Positions 44,790 to 53,448 of a stretch of DNA of 64,000 nt are shown here, piece by piece. Made by a program: the position numbers and the translations under genes. The notes beneath the pieces were generated by a model that did no database searches, had not been told where the DNA came from, and saw only the letters and a program-made list of their open reading frames with translations. The stretch's first letter is position 1; every line of letters begins with the position of its first letter. This DNA comes from JAJXWB01 sp046349085. Its GTDB lineage: Bacteria; Pseudomonadota; Alphaproteobacteria; Rhizobiales; Beijerinckiaceae. The stretch lies in NCBI GenBank assembly GCA_046349085.1, contig JAXMDA010000001.1:248001-312000 (forward strand). Reading direction: 5' to 3'.

Positions 44790-45098
44790 CTACCTTGCCT
44801 TCACGATCAGATTGCCTTGCAGGCAGGTTAGCAATTCCACGTAGCTCGGCAATCCGCCCTGGGTGGTCTCGGCCACACAGGCGGCGCGCGACGCCCGGGA
44901 CGATTTGGCCCAGACGGGAGGCAGCGCGCCGCGCGCGTTCTCCTCATCTGCAAGACATGATGCGACCGTGGCCGCGTGGTCCATGCCGACTGCCGGCGTA
45001 GCCTTGCAGGTGGACCGATAGTCCAGCCGCGGCGCGCTCTGGGCGTTAGCGGGGCCGACGGCGGCCGCAAACAGCAAGGCGAAAACGAATGGCTTCAT
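44790..45098 (-). CDS. Small secreted protein with paired cysteines
   Basis: 102 residues. The signal peptide ends near 'GPANAQ' (about residue 20). The mature part has four cysteines spaced through 'STCKATPAVGM', 'ASCLADEE', 'AACVAETT' and 'LLTCLQGN', compatible with two disulfides in a small helical fold. I do not recognise the family. ATG at 45098 is preferred; a GTG four codons upstream is possible. It is 4 bp before the lipoprotein gene. Confidence 0.65.
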   Translation of the reverse strand: MKPFVFALLFAAAVGPANAQSAPRLDYRSTCKATPAVGMDHAATVASCLADEENARGALPPVWAKSSRASRAACVAETTQGGLPSYVELLTCLQGNLIVKAR

Positions 45099-45180
45099 GA
45101 CGGCCCGCACTCCGACCGACGCCCATTGGAGAGAACTCCGCCAGCGTACGCATTGATTTGAGCCATCGCTACACGTTCAT

Positions 45181-45642
45181 TCATTCATAGTTGTCGAAAT
45201 CAGACAGGCCGATCCGCAGTTCCAGCGCGAAACAGACAAGCGCCCCGGCGAAAAGCAACTGCGCGACGATGAACAGAAACGCCGCGCCCCATTCGTGCAT
45301 GATCGCCAGAAACGCGCCGCCGAACATGAAGACGACGATGAGAGTGGTCGCGATGCCCGACAGGAGCGCCAGCATGATCGCCCGGCGAACGAGGCCGGCC
45401 CTTTGTCGCAATCGCGGCAGGTCGGCCTTGAGAAAGAGACGGTTGTGATCCGTCTCTCCAATACGATTGATCGATCGAATACGGTCGACAACGCGCGTGA
45501 GCCGCCCCGCCAGGACGCTGATGAAGCCGGCGACGGCGCTCAGCAGGAAAACCGGCGCCGTCGCGCGCCCCATGACCCGCCCCAGTTCTTCCGGGGACGC
45601 ATTGGTCGCCAGCGTACGCGCGAAGTCGAAAACCTCGAGCAC
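45181..45642 (-). CDS. DUF2721 membrane protein
   Basis: 153 residues starting at GTG. Three membrane helices are predicted: about 30-50, 88-112 and 118-140. Family marks are 'GFISVLAGRLTRVVDRIRSINR' after the first helix and 'RRAIMLALLSGIATTLIVVFMFGGAFL' for the second. Function of DUF2721 is unknown. It is 9 bp downstream of the small secreted-protein gene at 45652-45867. Confidence 0.82.
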   Translation of the reverse strand: MLEVFDFARTLATNASPEELGRVMGRATAPVFLLSAVAGFISVLAGRLTRVVDRIRSINRIGETDHNRLFLKADLPRLRQRAGLVRRAIMLALLSGIATTLIVVFMFGGAFLAIMHEWGAAFLFIVAQLLFAGALVCFALELRIGLSDFDNYE

Positions 45643-45651
45643 GTCCAGGCG

Positions 45652-45867
45652 CTATCGGACGATCACGCGACGCGGCGCGTAAACCGGACGGCGCACGACC
45701 GGCGGACGGCGCGTCGCCACCGCGCCGCGCGGCCCCGCACAGGCGGCGCCGCGGACGCCGCGCGCGCACACCGCGGCTTCGGCAGAAGATTCGAACGTGA
45801 CGGATGCGACGAGCGCGCCTCCGGCGACGAGCGAGCCGAGGAGCAGGAATTTCGTGATCGTCTTCAT
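45652..45867 (-). CDS. Small exported basic protein
   Basis: 71 residues. A signal peptide (cleavage after AEA at about 31) is followed by a short mature part of about 40 residues with two Cys and a Pro/Arg/Val-rich tail. The strong GGAGGT ribosome binding site supports expression. No family is recognised; such short Arg/Pro-rich exported proteins are common in Hyphomicrobiales. Confidence 0.6.
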   Translation of the reverse strand: MKTITKFLLLGSLVAGGALVASVTFESSAEAAVCARGVRGAACAGPRGAVATRRPPVVRRPVYAPRRVIVR

Positions 45868-46294
45868 CGGGACCTCCTTAAGTCACGCTTTCAGAAGCGG
45901 CGTGATCGCGTCAACCTTTGGCCATTTGCCCGGGATCTCGGGCGGACCGCTGCGTCCCTCGTTGGCCGTTTGCAAACGTCCCGCCGCCGGACCGTGGAGG
46001 ATGGCGTCCGGGCCAGCGCGCTCATCCCAAGTCCGCGCTGGCGACTCGCCGCGCGGGAGCCATCTTGCGCGCCGGGTCGAAAGCCGCGACGCCGACGCGC
46101 CGACCAGGCCTGTTTGCCCGCACCCGCGGCCGATAACCAACGTATAGTCCCGACGATGAGGCGCCGCCTGAAGACCGCGCCGGCGCATTCTCCCCGGCGA
46201 GCGCATTCGCCGAGACGAGAGCGACAACCGAACTTCCCGCGACCGGCAAGCGATAGCGGGAAGCTCTCCTCATCTATTTTCGAACGCGCTCAGA
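45868..46294. other. Intergenic region, 427 bp, no confident gene
   Basis: I find no gene with a ribosome binding site. A minus-strand frame (46022-46273, 83 codons) begins with a signal-like stretch, but its rest is Arg/Ala-rich without family character. The promoter of the small exported-protein gene should lie at the left end. Confidence 0.5.
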
Positions 46295-46834
46295 TCACTT
46301 CCAGTTCTTCTGGATGGCGCTCATGAGCTTGTCCTTCTTGTGCTTCGCGCAATATTCGCCAATGACCTTCGCATTGCGCTTGACGTAGCGGGGATCGACC
46401 ACCGTCAGATTTTTCGTCGACATGAACCAGCCGCCGGTCCACGAGGCGACGAGCGTCTGCGTGTCTCCATCCGAGCCGAGGAAGTCGCCGCAGGAGATCT
46501 GGCTCACGTTGATCTGGGTCGGGCCATCGACGCCGGCCTTCGCCTTGGCTACCGACGCCTGCAGACCGGCCATGAGATTGGCCTTGGGGTTCGATGCGCA
46601 CCAGCTCTTAACGCTGGCGACATTCTTCTGGTAGCCCTCGAGGTTGATCGAGGTGGAGCCCGACCTCTGGTTGAAGAAGCCGCTCATCCACGCCGAGAAA
46701 TCGGCCGACGTGTCCGGGTCGAGCGCGGTGTATTCAGCGCATGACAGCTTGCTCATGTCGAAGGTCATCACCTGCGCCTGAGCGGGCGCGCACACAGCCA
46801 ATGCGCCAAACAGCGCGAGCGTCAGTCGTTTCAT
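46295..46834 (-). CDS. Periplasmic protein with two HdeA-like domains in tandem
   Basis: 179 residues. A signal peptide (cleavage after AQA at about 20) precedes two similar halves of about 70 residues. Half one has 'SKLSCAEY...SGFF...VKSWCASNP', half two 'SQISCGDF...TGGWF...IGEYCAKHK'. Each half contains one Cys pair (32/79 and 114/161), the disulfide pattern of the acid-stress chaperone HdeA. The family member is normally a single domain of about 90 residues. An AAGGAG ribosome binding site is present. A role in periplasmic acid or envelope stress is inferred. Confidence 0.75.
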   Translation of the reverse strand: MKRLTLALFGALAVCAPAQAQVMTFDMSKLSCAEYTALDPDTSADFSAWMSGFFNQRSGSTSINLEGYQKNVASVKSWCASNPKANLMAGLQASVAKAKAGVDGPTQINVSQISCGDFLGSDGDTQTLVASWTGGWFMSTKNLTVVDPRYVKRNAKVIGEYCAKHKKDKLMSAIQKNWK

Positions 46835-47069
46835 TAATCATGTCTCCTTGATGTCAGCCATTTGGCGCGAAGCGCGGCGTCTGGTTTCAATATTCTGGCG
46901 ATCGTCGGCGAAGAGAACGGGTCCCGGATCGGGTTGATTCCAAGTTCGAGAATGACGCAATGCTGTGCCAGGCGCTTGATCGTCCCCGCACTTTTTTTGA
47001 CATTTCTCGACAGAGTCCCGCGGCAATTGAAGTCCGACAAGGATCGAGGTTAACGCCCGCCCAAGAGGT

Positions 47070-48080
47070 CTAGCGCTGCGCCGCGCGCCAGGCGCCGGGG
47101 GCCAGTCCGAATTTTCGCCGGAAGGCGCGGGTGAAGGCGCTCGCGTCCGAATAGTGAAGGGCGGCGGCGATCTCGGTCATGGCGAGATCCGTGCCGAGCA
47201 GCAATTGCCGGCCGACCTCGAAGCGCGCTTCTTCGACCAGCTCCCCCAGCGTCACCTGTTCTTCGGCCAGTCGTCGCGACATGGTTCGGGGGTTCATTCC
47301 GAACATGCGCGCAACCGCCTTCGGATTGACCGGCTCGCGACGAATGAGGTTCGGCAGAACGCGCCTGATCTGACTGGCGACCGAAGGGTCGATTTGCGGG
47401 CCATGCTTGAGGACGATCCGCTTCAGCAGGCGATAGAGCGAGGGATCGGAGCCGACGATGGGCGCATCCAGATAGCGGGCCGAGAATTCGATCACCGCCT
47501 CGTGCGCGTCGAACCTGATGCGCCCCTTCTGAAAACAGGCGCGATACGGGGCCGTGTCAGACGGCTGACGGCGGGGCAGCCTGATCTCCGTCGCCTCGAA
47601 ATGCGGTCCGATCAATCGCGTCATGAGCGCGTAGCCCAGCGCGATCGCGTGGTCGTGAATTTGGTCGACGCACTTCAGCCCGGGCATCGTCACGGCGTAG
47701 CTGAGCTCGGCCACATCGTCCGTTCGGGTCAAGGACGCCGCCCCTCCGCTGTCGAACCGGTCCAGCGCGGAAATGAGGTCCTGCAGTCCGTCGCGCACGG
47801 TGGGCGCGTTGAACAGCAAGAAGCTCGGCAACCCCAGATCCGGCGTGGACATGCCGATCAGCAGGCCGAGATGCTCGCAGTTCGTCTCGCGGACCCCGAA
47901 TGCGATGAGTTCGTCAAGCGCCTTGTAGGGGACGATCATATCCGGATCGTCGAAAACGTCCGCGCTCAATCCTACGGCGCGCAGGGCGGCGTCGATGTCT
48001 ATTCCGGCCGCCTTATACACTGCAGGGATTGCGCCCACGTTGCCGATCCGGACCGTGGGCGTCTCTGCTGCCTGCGACAT
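47070..48080 (-). CDS. AraC-family transcriptional regulator (Arabinose_bd type)
   Basis: 336 residues. The N-terminal ligand domain (about 10-200, with 'GLSADVFDDPDMIVPYKALDELI' and 'HLGLLIG') is of the kind in OruR/ArgR-like regulators. The C-terminal double HTH shows 'PKAVARMFGMNPRTMSRRLAEEQVTLGELVEEARFEVGRQLL' and 'AMTEIAAALHYSDASAFTRAFRRKFG'. It probably senses a small metabolite. The start at 48080 has AGGGGG before it. No target gene is immediately adjacent; the HdeA-like gene on the same strand lies downstream. Confidence 0.92.
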   Translation of the reverse strand: MSQAAETPTVRIGNVGAIPAVYKAAGIDIDAALRAVGLSADVFDDPDMIVPYKALDELIAFGVRETNCEHLGLLIGMSTPDLGLPSFLLFNAPTVRDGLQDLISALDRFDSGGAASLTRTDDVAELSYAVTMPGLKCVDQIHDHAIALGYALMTRLIGPHFEATEIRLPRRQPSDTAPYRACFQKGRIRFDAHEAVIEFSARYLDAPIVGSDPSLYRLLKRIVLKHGPQIDPSVASQIRRVLPNLIRREPVNPKAVARMFGMNPRTMSRRLAEEQVTLGELVEEARFEVGRQLLLGTDLAMTEIAAALHYSDASAFTRAFRRKFGLAPGAWRAAQR

Positions 48081-48430
48081 ATGTCCCCCTTGCACAGGGC
48101 CCGCGTCCGGTGGCGCGCCGGATTTTTGGGCGATCTGAGCTTCGGACCTATTTGGCCGTGGTCCGTTGCCAACATTGTGCCTCAAGCTTGAGCCGTCGAT
48201 CAAGTACAGACCCTTGAAGATATTGTTTAAATTGCAACAAATCGCGTAACCGCTGGAAGGGAAACGGGTTCTGCGGGCGATCCGGAATCCCGGGATCTGC
48301 GGCCTGGCTGGCGCACGCCGACGCTGCTCACCGCAAGTCGCTGATTTCAATGGCGCCGAATAGATTCGGAGCTTGTCGCGCGTCCGCAAACCTTCGACGA
48401 AACGCCGCAACCATCGAGCCGCCCGGCCCT
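48081..48430. other. Intergenic region, 350 bp, probably the araC-family promoter
   Basis: No gene is seen. An AT-rich stretch near 48210-48240 contains TTGTT-N8-AACAA (in TTGTTTAAATTGCAACAA), a weak inverted repeat that could belong to the promoter of the AraC-type gene. The remainder has no recognisable motif. Confidence 0.45.
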
Positions 48431-49369
48431 TCAGCCATAAAAATCGGCCGCCCCGATCTGCGGGAAGAAGTCTCGGCGCCCGTCCGATATGAAGGCCCCG
48501 AATATCTGGACGGCCTTCGTCGGCGGCCGGTCGGCGCGATTCAGCAGAAACCACTGGCGCACCAGCGGCAGGCCGTGCGCGGGCAAAGCCACGAGCTTGT
48601 GCTGGCCGAGTTCGGCAAGGCAGGTGTGCGCGGAGATGATCGCCAGCCCGAGGCCTGCGAGCACGGATTGCTTGATCGTCTCGTTCGAGCCCATTTCCAT
48701 GACATCGAGCGCCCGCCCGCCGATGCGCTCGAGAAAATTCTCCATCAGCATGCGCGTTCCAGACCCCTGCTCGCGCGCGAGAAAACGTTCGTGCGCAAGG
48801 TCCTCGGCCGTCACGGACGCAGCGCCCGCGAGACGGTGGCCCGCAGCGGCGATCAGCACATGCGGATGGTCGGCCATCGCCACGCTCTCCACCTCCACGT
48901 GCGGCGGCGGGCGGCCCATCAGCACGATGTCGTATTCGTTGCGCTCCAGTCCGCGTATGATTTCGCTGCGGTTGCCGATGGCCAGCCTGACGCGGATTTG
49001 CGGATGGGCGGCGTGGAAGGCCGCGACGATCCTGGGCGCGAGATATTTCGCGGTGCTGACGACCCCGAAGACGAGCGAGCCGGCGGCGCCGGCGCGCAAT
49101 GCGGCGATGCGGCCCCCGGCCTGCTCCACGAGGCGCTCGACGCCCCGGGCCGCCTCGAGCAGCTCGGCGCCGATCGCGGTGGGCGCGAAATTGCTCGAAG
49201 CGCGGTCGAACAGCGGGGCGCCCACACTCGCTTCCAGAAGTTTCAGCGCGGTGGTGATCGCCGGCGGCGTCAGATGGAGCGCCTTGGCCGCGCCGGTCAC
49301 CGAGCCGGTCTCTACAGTCGCGGCGAGGGCGCGCAATTGCTTGCGGGTGAGGCTGCGGAGATCGGTCAT
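48431..49369 (-). CDS. cbbR: LysR-family regulator of the Calvin cycle operon (CbbR)
   Basis: 312 residues. The N-terminal winged HTH is 'LTRKQLRALAATVETGSVTGAAKALHLTPPAITTALKLLEASVG'. The effector domain shows 'GVVSTAKYLAPRIVAAFHAAHP' and 'GSNETIKQSVLAGLGLAIISAH', which are typical of CbbR. It is encoded divergently from cbbF with 105 bp between the starts, the usual cbbR position, so it should activate the cbbF-P-T-A-M operon in response to Calvin-cycle metabolites. Confidence 0.95.
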   Translation of the reverse strand: MTDLRSLTRKQLRALAATVETGSVTGAAKALHLTPPAITTALKLLEASVGAPLFDRASSNFAPTAIGAELLEAARGVERLVEQAGGRIAALRAGAAGSLVFGVVSTAKYLAPRIVAAFHAAHPQIRVRLAIGNRSEIIRGLERNEYDIVLMGRPPPHVEVESVAMADHPHVLIAAAGHRLAGAASVTAEDLAHERFLAREQGSGTRMLMENFLERIGGRALDVMEMGSNETIKQSVLAGLGLAIISAHTCLAELGQHKLVALPAHGLPLVRQWFLLNRADRPPTKAVQIFGAFISDGRRDFFPQIGAADFYG

Positions 49370-49398
49370 TCAAGTCTTTTAAATCACAATTCTTGAAT
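49368..49398. promoter_or_regulatory. Candidate CbbR operator in the divergent cbbR-cbbF region
   Basis: ATTCAAG (49368-49374) and CTTGAAT (49392-49398) form a perfect 7-bp inverted repeat across 17 bp. The right half also forms ATTC-TT-GAAT. AT-rich sequence with LysR-like TNA spacing follows. The location is right for CbbR control; binding is inferred. Confidence 0.5.
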
Positions 49399-49474
49399 AT
49401 TAAATTTCTTTTTGTTCGCGCGGCGGCCAGATTGCGCGTCGGCGCGGCCGGGAGAGCCGCGCGGAGGACGCGAA

Positions 49475-50521
49475 ATGGCTCTAGCGAACGGCGCGCCGCC
49501 CCCAGGCCGGGACTTGGAGAGTTGGCTGCGCGACGCCACGAGTTCAGCCGCGCTGGCCGAAACCGTGCTGGCGATCTCGCGAGCTGCCGCCGAGATTTCG
49601 CGAATGGTGCGGCTCGGGCCGCTTGCCGGCGCGCTCGGCGCCGAAGTCGGCGGCGCGAACGCCGATGGCGACAGCCAGCGCCAGCTCGACGTGCTCGCCA
49701 ATGCCGCCATTGTGCGCGCGCTGCGCGGCGCGCCCGTCGCCTGCCTCGCCTCGGAGGAGGAGGAGGAGGCTCTGGTCTTGCGCCCCGACGGCGCGCTGGC
49801 CGTGGCGGTCGATCCGCTCGACGGCTCCTCCAACATCGACACCAACACGTCGATCGGCACGATCTTCTCGATCTTCCCGGTCGCGGCGGGCGAGGCGAGC
49901 GCATCGTTCCTGCGCAAGGGCGCCGAGCAGGTCGGCGCCGGCTATGCGATCTACGGGCCACATACCGCGTTGGCGCTGACGCTGGGCGCGGGAACTATCC
50001 TGTTCGTCCTCGACGCCGACGATGTATTCCGCCTGGCGGCGATGCGGCCGGCGATCCCGCGCACGACGCGCGAATACGCGATCAACGCGTCCAACTACCG
50101 CTACTGGCTCGAACCGGTGCGCGATTTCGTGGACGATTGCATCGCGGGCGTCGACGGGCCGCGCGGCAAGGATTTCAACATGCGCTGGCTTGCCTCGCTG
50201 GTCGGCGAGATGCATCGCATCCTCATGCGCGGCGGCGTCTTCCTCTATCCCGCCGACAAGAGGCCGGGCTATGAGCGCGGCCGGCTGCGGATGCTGTACG
50301 AGGCCGCGCCAATCGCCTTTCTGGTCGAACAGGCCGGCGGCCGCGCCACCGATGGCGTGATGCGCATTCTCGACAAGGCGCCCAGCACGCTGCACGAGCG
50401 CACGCCGCTGATCTTCGGCTCGGCCGACAAGGTCGACCACGTCGTCGCGCTCCACACCGACTCCACCTACGCCCGCGCCCCGTCGCCGCTCTTCGGCCGG
50501 CGCGGCCTCTTTCGCGCTTGA
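49475..50521 (+). CDS. cbbF: Class I fructose-1,6-bisphosphatase (Calvin cycle)
   Basis: 348 residues. Metal-binding acids are in 'ASEEEEEALV' and 'VDPLDGSSNIDTNTSIGTIFSI'; the substrate region contains 'NMRWLASLVGEMHRILMRGGVFLYP' and 'EQAGGRATDG'. It dephosphorylates fructose- (and possibly sedoheptulose-) bisphosphate in RuBP regeneration. It is the first gene of the operon; GGAGG precedes the start at 49475. Confidence 0.95.
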   Translation: MALANGAPPPGRDLESWLRDATSSAALAETVLAISRAAAEISRMVRLGPLAGALGAEVGGANADGDSQRQLDVLANAAIVRALRGAPVACLASEEEEEALVLRPDGALAVAVDPLDGSSNIDTNTSIGTIFSIFPVAAGEASASFLRKGAEQVGAGYAIYGPHTALALTLGAGTILFVLDADDVFRLAAMRPAIPRTTREYAINASNYRYWLEPVRDFVDDCIAGVDGPRGKDFNMRWLASLVGEMHRILMRGGVFLYPADKRPGYERGRLRMLYEAAPIAFLVEQAGGRATDGVMRILDKAPSTLHERTPLIFGSADKVDHVVALHTDSTYARAPSPLFGRRGLFRA

Positions 50522-50530
50522 GGGTTCCCC

Positions 50531-51406
50531 ATGTCGGTCAAGCATCCGATCATTTCTGTCGTCGGCTCCTCGGGCGCAGGCACGAGCACGGTCAAACACA
50601 CGTTCGATCAGATCTTTCGACGCGAGGGAATCCACGCGGCGTCCATTGAAGGCGACGCCTTTCACCGGTTCGATCGCGCCGAAATGAAGACGGAGATGAC
50701 CCGGCGTCTCGCGGCCGGGGACCAGACATTCAGTCATTTCTCCGAAGATGCGAATCTTCTCGATGAACTCGCCGCGCAGTTCGCGAATTTCGGCAAGACC
50801 GGCCGCTGCCGGTCGCGCACCTATGTTCACGACCAGAAGGAAGCCGACACGTACGGCGTGCCGCCCGGCCATTTCACGGAATGGCGCGACATCGGCGAGA
50901 ACTGCGATCTGCTCTTCTACGAAGGCCTGCATGGCGCCGTCAAAACAGGGCAGACCGACATCGCGTCGCATGCGGACCTGAAGATCGGCGTCGTTCCCGT
51001 CATCAATCTCGAATGGATCCAGAAGATCCATCGCGACCGCGCCTCACGCGGCTATACGACGGACGCTGTGACCGACACGATCCTGCGGCGCATGCATTCC
51101 TACGTGCACACGATCTGCCCGCAGTTCACGGAAACCGACATCAATTTCCAGCGCGTGCCGATCGTCGACACATCCAATCCCTTTGTCGCGCGCTGGATAC
51201 CGACGGCCGGCGAATCGCTCGTCGTCATTCGCTTCAGGAATCCGCGCGGAATCGATTTCTCGTATCTCGTGACGATGATTCCCGGCAGTTGGATGACGCG
51301 TGCGAACTCGATCGTCATCCCCGGCGACAAGCTCGATCTCGCCATGCAGCTCATCCTGACGCCGATGATCTTTCGACTCGTCGAACGCGCACGCGCGTCC
51401 AGGTAA
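50531..51406 (+). CDS. cbbP: Phosphoribulokinase
   Basis: 291 residues of the bacterial class I enzyme. P-loop GSSGAGTST (12-20), then 'IEGDAFHRFDRAEMK' and 'LFYEGLHGAV'. It makes ribulose-1,5-bisphosphate from ribulose-5-phosphate with ATP, the committed step feeding RuBisCO. It is 9 bp after cbbF and 24 bp before the transketolase start. Confidence 0.96.
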   Translation: MSVKHPIISVVGSSGAGTSTVKHTFDQIFRREGIHAASIEGDAFHRFDRAEMKTEMTRRLAAGDQTFSHFSEDANLLDELAAQFANFGKTGRCRSRTYVHDQKEADTYGVPPGHFTEWRDIGENCDLLFYEGLHGAVKTGQTDIASHADLKIGVVPVINLEWIQKIHRDRASRGYTTDAVTDTILRRMHSYVHTICPQFTETDINFQRVPIVDTSNPFVARWIPTAGESLVVIRFRNPRGIDFSYLVTMIPGSWMTRANSIVIPGDKLDLAMQLILTPMIFRLVERARASR

Positions 51407-51430
51407 ATTCGCCAATTGAAGGAAGAAACA

Positions 51431-53437
51431 ATGACCGGGACCGCTACGCTCGATCGCGTCGAGACGTCGAATGTCGTCATGCGCGACTGCGCCAATGCGC
51501 TGCGCGCGCTGGCGATGGACGCGGTGGAAAAGGCCAGGAGCGGCCATCCCGGCATGCCGATGGGCATGGCCGATGTCGCAGCCGTGCTGTTCACCAAGTT
51601 CATGCGTGTCGACCCGGCCGATCCGGCCTGGCCGGACCGCGACCGCTTCGTACTGTCGGCCGGCCATGGTTCGATGCTGCAGTATGCGATCCATCATCTG
51701 CTCGGCTACGCCGACATGGGGACCGGACAGGTCGAGCGATTCCGCCAGCTCGGCTCCACGACGGCCGGGCATCCCGAATACGGCCATACGCTGGGCGTCG
51801 AGACGACGACGGGACCGCTCGGACAAGGCGTCGCCACGGCGGTCGGCATGGCGCTCGCCGAGCGGATGATGAATGCGCGATACGGCGACGATCTCGTCGA
51901 CCACCGCACCTTCGTCATCGCGGGCGATGGCTGTCTCGAGGAGGGGCTGAGCCACGAGGCGATCGATCTTGCCGGCCATCTCGCGCTTGGCCGACTGATC
52001 GTCTTGTGGGACGACAACCGCATCACCATCGACGGCTCGACCGCTTTGTCGACGTCGATGGACCAGATCGCGCGCTTCGAGGCGGCTGGCTGGTTCACCG
52101 CGCAGATCGACGGCCACGATCCCGAAGCGATCGAACGCGCCTTGCGCGCGGCCTGCGACAACGACAGCCGCCCCTGGCTGATCGCCTGCCGCACGACCAT
52201 CGGATTCGGCGCGCCGACGCGCGCCGGCACGTCGAAGGCGCATGGCGAACCGCTCGGCGCCGAGGAAATCGCGGGCGCCCGCGCAAGGCTCGGATGGCCG
52301 CACGCGCCGTTCGTCGTCCCCGACACGATCCGCTCGGTCTGGCGCGCGGCCGCGGAACGCGGCGCACAGGCCAGCGACGCCTGGCGGACCCGTCTCGCCG
52401 CTTCCCCGCACGGCGCAAGGTTTCTTGCGCAATTGTCCGGCGACGCGACGGACGCCGCGACGGCGCTCGTCGCCCTGAAACGCGATTTCGCCGCGAGCGC
52501 GCCGAAGATCGCCACGCGCAAGGCTTCGGAAATTGCGCTGACTGCGATCAACGCGGCGACGGAACTCACCGTGGGCGGCTCCGCCGATCTCACACATTCG
52601 AACCTCACCGTCACCAAGGGCATGGCATCGGTGGGGCCCCACGCGTTTGCAGGCCGCTACATTCATTACGGCGTTCGCGAGCACGGCATGGCGGCGGCGA
52701 TGAACGGAATGGCGCTGCATGGCGGCTTCATTCCGTATGGCGGCACGTTCATGGTGTTTTCCGACTATGCGCGCGGCGGCATCCGGCTCTCGGCGCTGAT
52801 GGGCCAGCGCGTGATCTATGTCCTGACGCACGACTCGATCGGGCTCGGCGAAGACGGGCCGACGCATCAGCCGGTCGAACACCTCGCAATGCTGCGCGCG
52901 ACGCCGAACTTTCTCGTGTTTCGCCCGGCGGACGCCGTCGAAACGGCCGAATGCTGGCAGGCGGCGCTGGAGTCGCGCGGCGCGCCGTCCGCGCTCGCGC
53001 TGTCGCGCCAGGCATTGCCAACCTTGCGCGCGACGCACATCGACGAGAATCTCAGCGCGCGCGGCGCCTATGTGCTGCGCGATGTCGACGGCGCTCGCGA
53101 TGTGACGCTTCTGGCGACGGGGTCGGAAGTCGAGATCGCGCTCGCCGCGTCGGAACTGCTCGCCGACAGCGGCGTGAAGGCGGCGGTCGTCTCCATGCCT
53201 TGCTGGGAATTGTTCGAGCGCCAGAGCGAGAGCTACCAGCAGTCCGTCCTCGGCTCCGCGCCGCGTGTCGCGGTCGAGGCCGCCGCGCGCTTTGGCTGGG
53301 ACCGCTGGCTCGGACCGCGCGGCCGCTTCGTCGGCATGAACGGTTTCGGCGCCTCGGCGCCGGCGGCCGATCTCTACAAGAGCTTTGGAATCACGGCGGA
53401 GGCGGTCGCCGCCGCGGCAGAGCGGACGCTGGGCTGA
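51431..53437 (+). CDS. cbbT: Transketolase
   Basis: 668 residues. The thiamine-diphosphate domain shows 'GPLGQGVATAVGMALAE' and 'VIAGDGCLEEG'; the pyrimidine domain contains the catalytic Glu region 'GVREHGMAAAMNGMALHGG', followed by 'LTHDSIGLGEDGPTHQPVEH'. It regenerates pentose phosphates for the Calvin cycle. The ATG at 51431 follows AAGGAAG. A TTG five codons upstream overlaps that site and is rejected. Confidence 0.96.
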   Translation: MTGTATLDRVETSNVVMRDCANALRALAMDAVEKARSGHPGMPMGMADVAAVLFTKFMRVDPADPAWPDRDRFVLSAGHGSMLQYAIHHLLGYADMGTGQVERFRQLGSTTAGHPEYGHTLGVETTTGPLGQGVATAVGMALAERMMNARYGDDLVDHRTFVIAGDGCLEEGLSHEAIDLAGHLALGRLIVLWDDNRITIDGSTALSTSMDQIARFEAAGWFTAQIDGHDPEAIERALRAACDNDSRPWLIACRTTIGFGAPTRAGTSKAHGEPLGAEEIAGARARLGWPHAPFVVPDTIRSVWRAAAERGAQASDAWRTRLAASPHGARFLAQLSGDATDAATALVALKRDFAASAPKIATRKASEIALTAINAATELTVGGSADLTHSNLTVTKGMASVGPHAFAGRYIHYGVREHGMAAAMNGMALHGGFIPYGGTFMVFSDYARGGIRLSALMGQRVIYVLTHDSIGLGEDGPTHQPVEHLAMLRATPNFLVFRPADAVETAECWQAALESRGAPSALALSRQALPTLRATHIDENLSARGAYVLRDVDGARDVTLLATGSEVEIALAASELLADSGVKAAVVSMPCWELFERQSESYQQSVLGSAPRVAVEAAARFGWDRWLGPRGRFVGMNGFGASAPAADLYKSFGITAEAVAAAAERTLG

Positions 53438-53448
53438 GGGAGGAAAAG

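Noticed and set aside
46022..46273. Possible small exported protein of 83 residues on the minus strand
   Set aside because: A signal-like start but no ribosome binding site and no conserved-looking mature part; kept as non-coding.
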